DNA of 35,235 nt, taken from Cellvibrionales bacterium UBA1963 (GTDB taxonomy: Bacteria; Pseudomonadota; Gammaproteobacteria; Pseudomonadales; UBA7434). Shown here piece after piece: positions 8,752-17,215 of this stretch. The first letter of the stretch is position 1, and the number at the start of each line of letters is the position of its first letter. The position numbers were made by a program, and so were the translations under genes. The DNA is taken from the NCBI GenBank assembly GCA_002336035.1, contig DDED01000153.1, forward strand, positions 37,513 to 72,747, written 5' to 3'. The notes beneath the pieces are model-generated. The model did no database searches. It had not been told where the DNA came from and was given only the letters and a program-made list of their open reading frames with translations.

Positions 8752-8939
8752 CAACTTCGGTACTTGAGTCCAACTGCCCCAACTGTAGCATTGAAATTCA
8801 ATGGACAGATAAATATCCTGAACGACCCTTTTGCTCAGAGCGCTGTAAAAATAATGATTTTATAGGCTGGGCGAATGAAGAAAAAAAGATAGCCGGTAAT
8901 TCAAGCTATGAAGATGTGTTCAGTGAAGACGGTGAATAA
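8748..8939 (+). CDS. yacG: Zinc-binding protein YacG (DNA gyrase inhibitor family)
   Basis: A 63-residue member of the YacG family. The E. coli homologue binds GyrB and inhibits gyrase; that function is transferred by family, not shown here. The zinc site is complete: C10 and C13 in NCPNC, and C29 and C33 in FCSERC. The conserved WANEEKKIAG segment follows, then an acidic tail. The start overlaps the coaE stop by four bases, the usual coaE-yacG coupling. The gene converges on mutT with a 23-bp gap. Confidence 0.93.
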   Translation: MTTSVLESNCPNCSIEIQWTDKYPERPFCSERCKNNDFIGWANEEKKIAGNSSYEDVFSEDGE

Positions 8940-8962
8940 ATACTGACTGAGTTGCTGCTAAA

Positions 8963-9349
8963 TCAGTTGAATTTTTTTTCTAACCATTCAACAATTGCCT
9001 GATTGGCTGCTGGGAACAGAACCGTTTGTAATTCATCAATAGCCAACCATCTGATAGGTTGACCTTCACGACCACAAGGCTCTCCGCGATAACGTTCAAT
9101 CTGCCATACGTCCAATAAAACATTTTTATCTTTATAATCATGTTTTATTTGCATAATAGGTTCTGCATGATCAACAGAGATTCCTATTTCTTCATGCAAT
9201 TCGCGATACAATGCAACTTCAGCAGTCTCACCTTTATCAACCTTACCACCTGGAAACTCCCATAAGCCACCCTGATGAGCAGTCTGATGTCTTCGAGCAA
9301 TAAAAACACTTCGTTTATTAATGAGTAAACCTACAGCAACATGAATCAT
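8963..9349 (-). CDS. mutT: MutT-type Nudix hydrolase (8-oxo-dGTP diphosphatase)
   Basis: A 128-residue Nudix protein expected to hydrolyse 8-oxo-dGTP and so prevent A-to-C transversions. The Nudix box GX5EX7REUXEEXGU is intact at residues 35-57 (G35, E41, R49, E50, E53, E54, G56). It is preceded by WEFPGGK, and IRWLAIDEL and the end FPAANQAIVEWL match MutT. Length is like E. coli MutT (129). It lacks the C-terminal thiamine-phosphate-synthase-like extension found on the Pseudomonas protein at this locus. It lies 12 bp after argJ and probably shares its transcript. Confidence 0.92.
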   Translation of the reverse strand: MIHVAVGLLINKRSVFIARRHQTAHQGGLWEFPGGKVDKGETAEVALYRELHEEIGISVDHAEPIMQIKHDYKDKNVLLDVWQIERYRGEPCGREGQPIRWLAIDELQTVLFPAANQAIVEWLEKKFN

Positions 9350-9361
9350 TACAAAGATGCC

Positions 9362-10603
9362 TTAACTGCGATAATCAGCGTTAATATGAACGTAATCTAA
9401 CGATAAGTCACTGGTCCAAACACGCTCATTAACGGCCCCGCGTTGCAAGTCAATAGTGATTGAAATATCTTGCTGGCTCATTATGCTCATAGCCTGCTGC
9501 TCATCATATGAAGACGCCTCACCGCCATGCTGGCAGATAAGTAAGTGATCAAGAAAAATTTCAATCGTTTCGATATTTAATTGCTCAACGCCTGCTCTAC
9601 CGACAGCGGCTAAAATCCTTCCCCAATTTGCATCACTGGCAAAAAAAGCTGTTTTTACAAGCGGCGACTGAGCAACTGCATAAGCTACCAGCAGGCATTC
9701 ATCTGAATTATGACCGCCTTTGACATCAATAGTAATGAACTTTGATGCGCCTTCAGCATCTCGAATTATGGCGGTCGCAAGATCAATAAATAACAGTGTT
9801 AGTAACGATTCAAATTCAGACCATGCGAAGTGCCTATCATCAAGCTTAACGCCAGCTTGATCCGTTGCTGCTAATACGCATGCATCATTAGTGGAAGTGT
9901 CGCCATCGACGGTAATACGATTGAAAGATTGTTTTACGCAATGATCCAGTAATTGCTTTAAATTTTTTTGATCAATCCCGGCATCTGTAGCCACATAGGC
10001 TAACATGGTAGCCATATTTGGACGAATCATTCCTGCGCCTTTGCAAATACCTGAAACAGTGATTGTTCTACCATCAACCTCCATCTTACGACTAAAGCCC
10101 TTGGCAACCGTATCGGTTGTCATCATTGCCTCGGCAGCCAATTTCCAGTGCCCGGCAGATAAAGAACTGATTAGGTCGTCGCTCACTGCATCAATTTTGG
10201 CTACCGGCAAGGATTGGCCAATCACTCCAGTGGAAAAGGGTAACACTCGCTTAACATCACAGCCGATGCTTTGGGCAACAGAGCGGCAACTATGCTCTGC
10301 AGCAAGATGACCGTCATTTCCAGTTCCAGCATTCGCATTTCCTGAATTTACTAACAAATAAATAGCGTTAGAATTCTCCTGCGCTGTCATCGCCGCCAGT
10401 TTATTTTTTGCTATGGTAACCGGTGCAGCACAGAACGCATTTTGAGTAAACACAGCCACACATTCACTTCCTTGTACTAACTCCATCAAAGCCAAGTCAT
10501 TCTTAGGCGGATCTGAAGGAGAAGATTTAATACCCGCATAAGCGACACCCCAACGAACACCAGCAACGGGTGAAATATGCAGCAAAGGATTTTCTTGGAA
10601 CAT
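9362..10603 (-). CDS. argJ: Bifunctional glutamate N-acetyltransferase / amino-acid acetyltransferase
   Basis: ArgJ transfers acetyl groups from N-acetylornithine to glutamate (the cyclic arginine route) and, in bifunctional forms, from acetyl-CoA. The 413-residue precursor cleaves itself at a conserved threonine, seen here as T199 in KGAGMIRPNMATMLAY. Also present are the oxyanion-hole segment STGVIGQ (residues 124-130), VNSGNANAGTG (85-95), and the C-terminal end INADYRS typical of the family. The ATG at 10603 is preceded by a G-rich stretch. It lies between secA and mutT, as in pseudomonads. Mono- or bifunctionality cannot be read from the sequence alone. Confidence 0.96.
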   Translation of the reverse strand: MFQENPLLHISPVAGVRWGVAYAGIKSSPSDPPKNDLALMELVQGSECVAVFTQNAFCAAPVTIAKNKLAAMTAQENSNAIYLLVNSGNANAGTGNDGHLAAEHSCRSVAQSIGCDVKRVLPFSTGVIGQSLPVAKIDAVSDDLISSLSAGHWKLAAEAMMTTDTVAKGFSRKMEVDGRTITVSGICKGAGMIRPNMATMLAYVATDAGIDQKNLKQLLDHCVKQSFNRITVDGDTSTNDACVLAATDQAGVKLDDRHFAWSEFESLLTLLFIDLATAIIRDAEGASKFITIDVKGGHNSDECLLVAYAVAQSPLVKTAFFASDANWGRILAAVGRAGVEQLNIETIEIFLDHLLICQHGGEASSYDEQQAMSIMSQQDISITIDLQRGAVNERVWTSDLSLDYVHINADYRS

Positions 10604-10664
10604 AAGGACTACCCCGTTAACTTAACGATCACAGAGTTTTCTGCCGTTTACTGAAGATAAAAAC

Positions 10665-13400
10665 TCAGCCTATTTGACCATGACACTGCTTATATTTTTT
10701 ACCTGACCCACAAGGGCATTTTTCATTACGACCTACTTTAGGCCCCTCCCGTAAAACGGGCTGAGCGGATTGATTTTCACTCGCATCATCACCGGGAACT
10801 AAACTGCCTGCCTGCTCATGCTTGGCAATTGTCGATTCTTTAGCTTGAGCTTCTCGACGCTGTTTTTCTATAATATCGGGATCATCTTCAGCTTGAACTT
10901 GAACCAAAGAAAGAAATCGAATCAATTCAAACTTCATGTTTTGCAACATCGATTGAAATAATTCGAAGGCCTCACGTTTATATTCCTGCTTAGGGTTTCG
11001 TCCAGCGTAACCACGCAAACCGATACCTTGGCGTAAATGATCCATGGTAGCGAGATGCTCTTTCCATAACCCATCAAGAATCTGTAACATTATTTGTTTT
11101 TCAAAACGCCTGGCAGCATCGCCAAAACGGGCTGCTTTATCATGATACTTATCCGCCAATAGTTGAATGATTTTTTGTCTCAAGCTTTCTTCATAGAGCT
11201 CATCATCCTGATCTAACCACTGCCTAACTGGCAGATCAATATCAAAACTAGACTTCAGTGTGGACTCTAAGCCATCAATATCCCACTGTTCCTCGATACT
11301 TTGAGGCGGTATAAAACCATCAATATGATCATTAATTACATCGTGACGAATCGTATTAACCATATGACTAATATCATCAGCTAATAAAATATCATTTCTT
11401 TGCTGATAAATGATTTGACGCTGATCATTAGCCACGTCATCGTATTCGAGTAATTGCTTACGGATGTCAAAATTGCGACCTTCCACCTTACGTTGAGCTT
11501 TTTCTATCGCATTTGAAACCATTTTATGCTCGATGGCCTCGCCTTTCTCCATGCCCAATCGCTGCATAAAATTACGCACGCCATCTGAAGCAAAAATGCG
11601 CATTAAACTGTCGTCCATGGATAAATAGAACCGAGTCACACCGGGGTCACCTTGACGACCAGAGCGACCACGAAGTTGATTATCTATCCGTCTAGATTCA
11701 TGCCTTTCAGTACCAAATATATGCAAACCACCGGCAGCTAGCACTTTTTCCTGCCGCAATTGCCAATCTCTTTTATGGGCAGCTATTTTTTTTTCGTTGT
11801 CCGTATCGAGCGCTAGTAACTCGGCATCTAAATTACCTCCCAATACAATATCTGTTCCGCGACCAGCCATATTGGTGGCAATCGTTAATGCGCCTGGCCG
11901 GCCTGCTTCGGCAATTATTTTTGCTTCGCTTTTGTGAAACTTAGCATTCAAAACGTTGTGTTCAATTTTTGCCTTATTAAGAAATTTCGATAACTGTTCT
12001 GAAGTTTCTATCGATGCAGTACCCACAAGAATTGGCGCATCGCCTTCTAAGGTTTTTTTTATATCTTCGACCACAGCTGCATATTTTTCTTCAACAGACA
12101 TGAAAATTAGATCATTACGATCTTCACGTATGGTTTGCTTATTGGTTGGAATGACAATTACATCCAACGAGTAAATCTGATGGAATTCAGGTGCTTCAGT
12201 GTCAGCCGTACCTGTCATGCCAGCTAGCTTTTGATAAAGACGAAAATAGTTTTGAAATGTCGTCGAAGCCAAGGTCTGGCTTTCTGCATGAATATTAAGG
12301 TTTTCTTTCGCCTCCAATGCCTGATGCAGACCATCTGACAAACGACGACCTAGCATTGTTCTACCTGTATGCTCATCAATTAAAACAACATTACTGTCTT
12401 GAACAATGTATTCGACGTTGCGCTGAAACAAATGGAGTGCACGCAAAGCCGTCGTCACATGATGCAGTAAGTTTAAATTACCTGTCGAATAAAGGCTCTC
12501 ACCCTCATCAAGAAGCTTCTCGTCAATTAATATCTCTTCAACAAACTCATGGCCTATTTCTGTTAGGTCGACACTGCGCTGTTTCTCGTCAAGGATAAAG
12601 TGCCCATCATCTGCAAACTGCGAGTCTTGCTCAATTGTTGACTCAGGATCAGTGGCTCGCTGCAAGCGAGGAGCAATCGCTTTCATACGTTTATACAATG
12701 CTGAACTGTCTTCTGTTGGACCTGAAATGATTAATGGCGTTCTGGCTTCATCAATTAATATTGAGTCAACTTCATCGACGATAGCAAAGTAAGTACCACG
12801 ACTAACACGGTCCTCTAAGCTAAAGGCCGTATTATCACGTAAGTAATCAAAGCCAAACTCATTATTTGTGCCATAAGTGATGTCGGCCGCATAAGCTGCT
12901 CGCTTATCTTCCATTGCTTGACCGGACTGAATAATACCAACCGTCAAACCAAGAAATTCATACAGTGGGCGCATCCAGTTAGCATCTCTTTCAGCCAAAT
13001 AGTCATTAACCGTCACAATATGCACGCCCTGATCTGCCAAAGCATTTAAGTAAGCCGGCAAGGTCGCAACTAAAGTTTTACCTTCGCCAGTTCGCATTTC
13101 AGCAATACGCCCTTCGTGAAGCGAAATTCCACCCAACAACTGCACATCAAAGTGACGCATACCCAAACTTCTAGAGCCCGCCTCTCTTACCGTGGCAAAG
13201 GCTTCAGGTATTAACTTTTCTATACTTTTACCGTTTAAAACGGCTTGTTTAAATTCAGCTGTTTTTGCTAATAATTCAGCATCTGAAAAAGCACGGTATT
13301 CATCTTCTAAGGCGTTGACTTTAGCCACCGTCTTTGACATCCGCTTAAGCTCTCGATCATTACGTGAACCAAATATTTTTTTAACTGTTTTAACAATCAT
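10665..13400 (-). CDS. secA: Preprotein translocase ATPase SecA
   Basis: SecA is the motor that drives unfolded preproteins through SecYEG. The 911-residue product (901 in E. coli) has Walker A MRTGEGKT at residues 102-109 and the DEAD-type Walker B VDEVDSILIDEART near 210. RGRSGRQGDPG lies in NBD2, and the IRA1 region contains GLWKEHLATMDHLRQGIGLRGY. The C-terminal zinc/SecB-binding tail ends CPCGSGKKYKQCHGQIG, with C895, C897, C906 and H907. No secM reading frame precedes it, so SecM-type arrest control is not supported. An inverted repeat lies in its leader. Confidence 0.98.
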   Translation of the reverse strand: MIVKTVKKIFGSRNDRELKRMSKTVAKVNALEDEYRAFSDAELLAKTAEFKQAVLNGKSIEKLIPEAFATVREAGSRSLGMRHFDVQLLGGISLHEGRIAEMRTGEGKTLVATLPAYLNALADQGVHIVTVNDYLAERDANWMRPLYEFLGLTVGIIQSGQAMEDKRAAYAADITYGTNNEFGFDYLRDNTAFSLEDRVSRGTYFAIVDEVDSILIDEARTPLIISGPTEDSSALYKRMKAIAPRLQRATDPESTIEQDSQFADDGHFILDEKQRSVDLTEIGHEFVEEILIDEKLLDEGESLYSTGNLNLLHHVTTALRALHLFQRNVEYIVQDSNVVLIDEHTGRTMLGRRLSDGLHQALEAKENLNIHAESQTLASTTFQNYFRLYQKLAGMTGTADTEAPEFHQIYSLDVIVIPTNKQTIREDRNDLIFMSVEEKYAAVVEDIKKTLEGDAPILVGTASIETSEQLSKFLNKAKIEHNVLNAKFHKSEAKIIAEAGRPGALTIATNMAGRGTDIVLGGNLDAELLALDTDNEKKIAAHKRDWQLRQEKVLAAGGLHIFGTERHESRRIDNQLRGRSGRQGDPGVTRFYLSMDDSLMRIFASDGVRNFMQRLGMEKGEAIEHKMVSNAIEKAQRKVEGRNFDIRKQLLEYDDVANDQRQIIYQQRNDILLADDISHMVNTIRHDVINDHIDGFIPPQSIEEQWDIDGLESTLKSSFDIDLPVRQWLDQDDELYEESLRQKIIQLLADKYHDKAARFGDAARRFEKQIMLQILDGLWKEHLATMDHLRQGIGLRGYAGRNPKQEYKREAFELFQSMLQNMKFELIRFLSLVQVQAEDDPDIIEKQRREAQAKESTIAKHEQAGSLVPGDDASENQSAQPVLREGPKVGRNEKCPCGSGKKYKQCHGQIG

Positions 13401-13460
13401 AACTGGTCTTTCGTCTCGTTAATTCTGCTGGTTATTTATCGGCATAAAATCTACCGCGGC

Positions 13461-13492
13461 AACCTTTTAAACATACTAATCAGTAAAAGGTT
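13461..13492. repeat. Perfect 9-bp inverted repeat in the secA leader
   Basis: AACCTTTTA (13461-13469) and TAAAAGGTT (13484-13492) are exact inverse copies around a 14-nt centre, 61-92 nt upstream of the secA ATG. In the secA transcript this would form a stem-loop. No T-tract follows on the minus strand, so it is not an obvious terminator. Confidence 0.5.
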
Positions 13493-13545
13493 CCGTATCG
13501 ATAACGCTGTTGATACTAGAAAAAATGAACAGCATAAATAAGATA

Positions 13546-13554
13546 AGCATAGCA
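13546..13554 (-). promoter_or_regulatory. Candidate extended -10 for secA
   Basis: On the minus strand TGC followed by TATGCT (four of six -10 bases) forms an extended -10-like element about 146 bp before secA. It is upstream of the inverted repeat at 13461-13492, so a transcript starting here would carry that stem. No good -35 is visible. Confidence 0.25.
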
Positions 13555-13662
13555 CGTTAAAGGAGAATGTTGACTGGACTTGAGGGGCAAATAAGACACA
13601 AGAATGTATTTTGAATGCCAAACTTGCTACACAGAAAAGCGGAAGATTAAAGTGATGGAAAT

Positions 13663-14604
13663 CTAAAGACTTGCTCGATAAATATACCGCTCAGGATTGA
13701 CGGACTTACCGTTCCTAAGAATTTCAAAATGCACATGCGGACCCGTTGAACGGCCACTGCTACCCATTAAGGCAATTACTTGTCCTTTTTCAACGATATC
13801 GCCGACTTGGACGTTTAGCGAACGATTATGCGCATAGCGCGTGACATACCCATTACCATGATTCAATTCAACAAACGTCCCATACCCTCCGCGAGAACTT
13901 GCATCGATGACAATGCCCCCGGCAACCGCGATGACATCGGAACCATCGGCGCCTGCAAAGTCAACACCATCGTGCCAAGCTTTACGCCCACTAAAGGGAT
14001 CGATTCGATGACCATAGGATGATGACATCCAGCCTTTTTTAATCGGTTTCCCTGTAATAAAGGCCTCTACGCGCAGTTCTTTAGCCGCCAATTGCTCATC
14101 TAATAATATTAATTCCTGTTCGCTTTTGGCGACATGAGAACTTAAATTTGCCAGCATTTTTGTTAAGGGTAGATCAGTGTTGATAGCAATTAAATCACTT
14201 GTTACACGGCCATTTCTGGGCCCACCAAGGGCTGGGCGAAGACTAAAATCAAATTCTCCATTGTCTAATTGCGCAGTTATAGCCACCTGCTCACCAAGTG
14301 CATCTAACCGGATTACGCGCGCCTCTAATTCAGCAACTTTAAGAGTAATGCCCGACAATTCATCACTAATTTGAGTTTGCGCTAGATTGACGATCGACTC
14401 TTGTTCACTAAGCTGCGCCCGCCATTGCAATAACATCTGACGGCCAATTTCACTGCGCTCTGAGACGCTCAAAAGCCACACTAAGCCTGCACCAGCAATA
14501 AAGGGTAGAAGTAAAATAACCAGGAAAATTGCCTTATGGGCCGACCTAGAGGTGTCTAAGGTCGTTGATTGAGCACCCGGCCCAGGTAAGAAAATCAATT
14601 TCAT
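13663..14604 (-). CDS. Membrane-anchored M23 (LytM-type) peptidoglycan endopeptidase
   Basis: A 313-residue predicted periplasmic zinc metallopeptidase. A short cytoplasmic N-terminus is followed by one hydrophobic segment (about residues 24-47), then a helical, Glu/Gln-rich stretch (about 50-95) that may be coiled coil. The C-terminal M23 domain runs from about 180 to 305. All zinc and catalytic positions are present: H211 and D215 (WHDGVDFAG), H259 (RYAH), H290 and H292 (GPHVHFE). It is therefore likely an active enzyme, not a degenerate activator like EnvC or NlpD. The frame is open to a TTG at 14619; the ATG at 14604 gives the more usual MKLIFLPGP start. A homologue sits between lpxC and secA in pseudomonads. 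Substrate and role are not known to me. Confidence 0.9.
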   Translation of the reverse strand: MKLIFLPGPGAQSTTLDTSRSAHKAIFLVILLLPFIAGAGLVWLLSVSERSEIGRQMLLQWRAQLSEQESIVNLAQTQISDELSGITLKVAELEARVIRLDALGEQVAITAQLDNGEFDFSLRPALGGPRNGRVTSDLIAINTDLPLTKMLANLSSHVAKSEQELILLDEQLAAKELRVEAFITGKPIKKGWMSSSYGHRIDPFSGRKAWHDGVDFAGADGSDVIAVAGGIVIDASSRGGYGTFVELNHGNGYVTRYAHNRSLNVQVGDIVEKGQVIALMGSSGRSTGPHVHFEILRNGKSVNPERYIYRASL

Positions 14605-14628
14605 CGAGGATCTCTGCAATAATTACTT

Positions 14629-14649
14629 ATTGGTTAAATTTTAACCAAT
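14629..14649. promoter_or_regulatory. 21-bp palindrome upstream of the M23 gene, candidate operator
   Basis: ATTGGTTAAA and TTTAACCAAT are perfect 10-bp inverse arms around a single T, 25 bp upstream of the M23 start. A TATGAT hexamer (complement of 14651-14656, five of six -10 bases) lies immediately upstream on the minus strand, so a transcript would start within or at the edge of the palindrome. That is a classic layout for a dimeric repressor site. The single-base centre makes a stable RNA hairpin less likely than a protein site. Confidence 0.45.
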
Positions 14650-14828
14650 TATCATATTAAGAAAATAACAGAATTTTACCTTTTTGCAAAGATTTTTGTT
14701 GATTTTCGTTAGAAACACTGACTTTTTCAACAAAAAAAATACGTTTTTAATGAAGATAAAAATCAAGTTATTGATTTTACTGATTTTATTATTTACTTTG
14801 CTAAAGACCAAGATAGGCTTGGCACAAA

Positions 14829-15740
14829 TTAGACCGCCATCACAGGGGATGCAAATGTAATAGGTGACTTTTCTGAGTCCTCGAATGTGACCACTTCCCA
14901 GGCATCTTGCTGCGCGATTAACGCTCTAAGTAATTTGTTGTTGAGCGCATGGCCTGATTTATGGGCTTTAAACTCACCGATTAAACTGTTACCCAACAAG
15001 TAAAGGTCGCCAATGGCATCTAGCACCTTATGACGAACAAATTCATCTTCATAACGCAGACCGTCTTCATTCAAAATGCGGTAATCATCAACGACGATAG
15101 CATTGTCAACACTGCCCCCTCGAGCGAGGCCTTTCGAGCGAAGGTGCTCCATTTCATGCATAAAGCCGAAAGTTCTCGCCCGACTGACCTCTCTAACAAA
15201 GGACGTAGAACAAAAATCAACTTCTGCGCGTGCTGGTCGACCACGAAACACAGGATGATCAAAGTCAATAGTAAACGTTACCTTGAAGCCGTTACGAGGT
15301 GAAAAACTCGCAAACTTATCATCCTCTTCAACCTTAATTTCACGCTTAATACGTATAAACTTTTTAGCGGCTGATTGCTCTTCAATTCCTGCAGATTGCA
15401 GTAAAAAAACGAACGGTCCGGCACTGCCATCCATAATAGGCACTTCAGCAGCGCTCATTTCAACGTACGCATTGTCTATACCTAACCCTGCCATTGCTGA
15501 TAGCAAATGTTCAACAGTGGAAATACGCACACCGTCTTTGATAAGCGTCGTGGAAAGCGTTGTGTCACCTACATTTTCAGCGGTAGCCGGTATTTCAACC
15601 ATCGGATCTAAATCGACACGACGAAAAATGATACCGGTATTGATGGCTGCTGGACGAAGGGTCAAATAAACCTTTTTACCTGAGTGAAGACCGACACCAG
15701 TCGCACGAATGCTGTTCCTTAATGTTCTTTGTCGTATCAT
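14829..15740 (-). CDS. lpxC: UDP-3-O-acyl-N-acetylglucosamine deacetylase
   Basis: LpxC is the zinc deacetylase that commits UDP-GlcNAc to lipid A synthesis. The 303-residue product (305 in E. coli) begins MIRQRTLRNSIRATGVGLHSG. Zinc ligands are visible as H78 (STVEHLLSA), H237 and D241 (FVRHKVLDAIGD). The catalytic histidine is in KSGHALNN, near residue 264. PIMDGSAGPFVFLL and SRARTFGFM are also conserved. AGGTGAG lies just before the ATG. It is the last dcw gene, 211 bp after ftsZ with its own candidate promoter. In E. coli LpxC level is set by FtsH proteolysis through the C-terminus; the last residues here (ASPVMAV) are hydrophobic, as in that degron. Confidence 0.98.
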   Translation of the reverse strand: MIRQRTLRNSIRATGVGLHSGKKVYLTLRPAAINTGIIFRRVDLDPMVEIPATAENVGDTTLSTTLIKDGVRISTVEHLLSAMAGLGIDNAYVEMSAAEVPIMDGSAGPFVFLLQSAGIEEQSAAKKFIRIKREIKVEEDDKFASFSPRNGFKVTFTIDFDHPVFRGRPARAEVDFCSTSFVREVSRARTFGFMHEMEHLRSKGLARGGSVDNAIVVDDYRILNEDGLRYEDEFVRHKVLDAIGDLYLLGNSLIGEFKAHKSGHALNNKLLRALIAQQDAWEVVTFEDSEKSPITFASPVMAV

Positions 15741-15811
15741 GGCTCACCTGATTTTCGGATTATTTGATGGTTTCTCTCAGTCTTTCAATTACTACTCAAT
15801 GTTGCCGATAG

Positions 15812-15817
15812 ATTATG
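15812..15817 (-). promoter_or_regulatory. Candidate lpxC promoter -10
   Basis: CATAAT on the minus strand (five of six -10 bases) lies about 72 bp before the lpxC ATG in the 211-bp ftsZ-lpxC gap. A -35 at 17-bp spacing is weak. E. coli lpxC also has a promoter of its own in this gap, which is the main reason to note it. Confidence 0.3.
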
Positions 15818-15951
15818 TTAGCCAAGACCAAAATTATTGATTTCGGGCGCGGATCCTAGCAGAACTCACCTAAATTTGCCAGTCAACTAAATACGATGAG
15901 TTCACAGAATGTACGCCTTTTAAAACCAGTCAAATCGCCATTACGCACCAA

Positions 15952-17166
15952 TTAGTTCGCTTGGCGACGCAAAAATGCTGGAATATCCAACAAATCCAAA
16001 TCTTTACCTGCTGAAATTTCGACCGATTTTGCAGGCGTATTCACCGTATCAGTTGACACAGATGCCGGCTTTGATGAATATGAAACCACCGAATTTTCTG
16101 TTTTGCTCGCCTCATTTCTAAACGCAGTCGGCTCGTCATAATTGATCTGAGGCCTACGGGGCCTGACTCTGGGAGGCACCGATGTCGGAGCTATACCTCC
16201 AGAAGAAACGGGCTCACCTAAACCTGTCGCGACAACGGTCACTTTTAAATCATCCGTCATTTCAGGGTCTATAACCGTGCCCACGACTACCGTTGCATTG
16301 TCAGAGGCAAACTCTTCGATAGTTTCGCCTACTTCGGCAAATTCACCCAACGAAAGGTCCATGCCAGCTGTAATATTCACTAAAATACCTCTCGCCCCTT
16401 GCAGATTGACATCTTCTAAGAGGGGGCTCCGAATAGCGGCTTCTGCCGCTTCACGCGCTCTTGCTTCACCGCGAGAAACACCTGTCCCCATCATAGCCAT
16501 GCCCATTTCAGACATCACGGTGCGAACATCAGCAAAATCCACATTGATCATTCCAGGACGTATAATTAAATCGGCTATTCCTTGTACAGCACCTAATAAT
16601 ACATCATTCGCAGATTTAAAAGCGTCGAGTAAGCTCGTATTTTTGCCCATTACTGCTAACAACTTCTCATTTGGAATAGTTATTAATGAATCGACATGCT
16701 GTTGTAACTCGCGGATACCACTCTCGGCATGTTCTAAACGTTTTTTACCTTCAAATTTAAACGGTCGAGTCACAACGGCAACCGTTAAGATGCCCATCTC
16801 TTTTGCGACTTCAGCAATTATAGGGGCACCACCCGTCCCCGTTCCGCCACCCATGCCTGCCGTGATAAATATCATGTCAGCACCACCAATGATTTCAGCA
16901 ATACGATCTCGATCTTCAAGCGCAGCCTGACGACCAACATCAGGATTAGCACCTGCACCCAATCCCTTAGTAATAGTACTGCCAAGTTGAAGCACCGTGT
17001 TAGCAGCCATATCAGCTAAAGCCTGCGAATCGGTATTTGCACAAATAAACTCGACACCGTCAATATTATTATTGATCATATGTTTAACGGCATTACCACC
17101 ACCGCCGCCCACACCAACAACTTTTATTACTGCATTTTGTGGTAAATTATCAACTAGTTCGAACAT
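15952..17166 (-). CDS. ftsZ: Cell division GTPase FtsZ
   Basis: FtsZ is the tubulin-like GTPase that forms the Z ring. In 404 residues it shows the nucleotide motif GGGTGTG (106-112), GGGGNAVKHM near the start, and the T7 synergy loop NVDFADV around 207-213 needed for GTP hydrolysis. A variable Pro/Ser/Thr-rich linker covers about 320-385. The C-terminal conserved peptide LDIPAFLRRQAN binds FtsA, ZipA and other partners. A GAGGGGGA ribosome site precedes the ATG. It lies 49 bp after ftsA. Length is slightly above E. coli (383) because of the linker. Confidence 0.99.
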   Translation of the reverse strand: MFELVDNLPQNAVIKVVGVGGGGGNAVKHMINNNIDGVEFICANTDSQALADMAANTVLQLGSTITKGLGAGANPDVGRQAALEDRDRIAEIIGGADMIFITAGMGGGTGTGGAPIIAEVAKEMGILTVAVVTRPFKFEGKKRLEHAESGIRELQQHVDSLITIPNEKLLAVMGKNTSLLDAFKSANDVLLGAVQGIADLIIRPGMINVDFADVRTVMSEMGMAMMGTGVSRGEARAREAAEAAIRSPLLEDVNLQGARGILVNITAGMDLSLGEFAEVGETIEEFASDNATVVVGTVIDPEMTDDLKVTVVATGLGEPVSSGGIAPTSVPPRVRPRRPQINYDEPTAFRNEASKTENSVVSYSSKPASVSTDTVNTPAKSVEISAGKDLDLLDIPAFLRRQAN

Positions 17167-17215
17167 AATATTTCCCCCTCAGGAACGTTATAACTTTATT
17201 AAAATAAATAATTAA

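Noticed and set aside
8942..8979. Terminator between yacG and mutT (ACTGA/TCAGT stem followed by eight T)
   Set aside because: The stem is only 5 bp and AT-rich, and the T-run encodes the Lys-Lys end of mutT; too weak to call.
10634..10666. 7-bp inverted repeat (GAGTTTT/AAAACTC) at the secA-argJ junction
   Set aside because: Short arms, a 19-nt centre overlapping the secA stop, and no adjacent T-tract; could be chance.
13401..13662. secM-like arrest peptide gene before secA
   Set aside because: No reading frame with a signal peptide and arrest motif is present in the 262-bp gap.
15283..15669. Plus-strand open frame opposite lpxC
   Set aside because: Antisense shadow of lpxC; no family features.
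16277..16930. 217-codon open frame on the plus strand opposite ftsZ
   Set aside because: It is the antisense shadow of a strongly conserved gene, low in complexity (Ser/Ala/Pro-rich) and without a recognisable domain.
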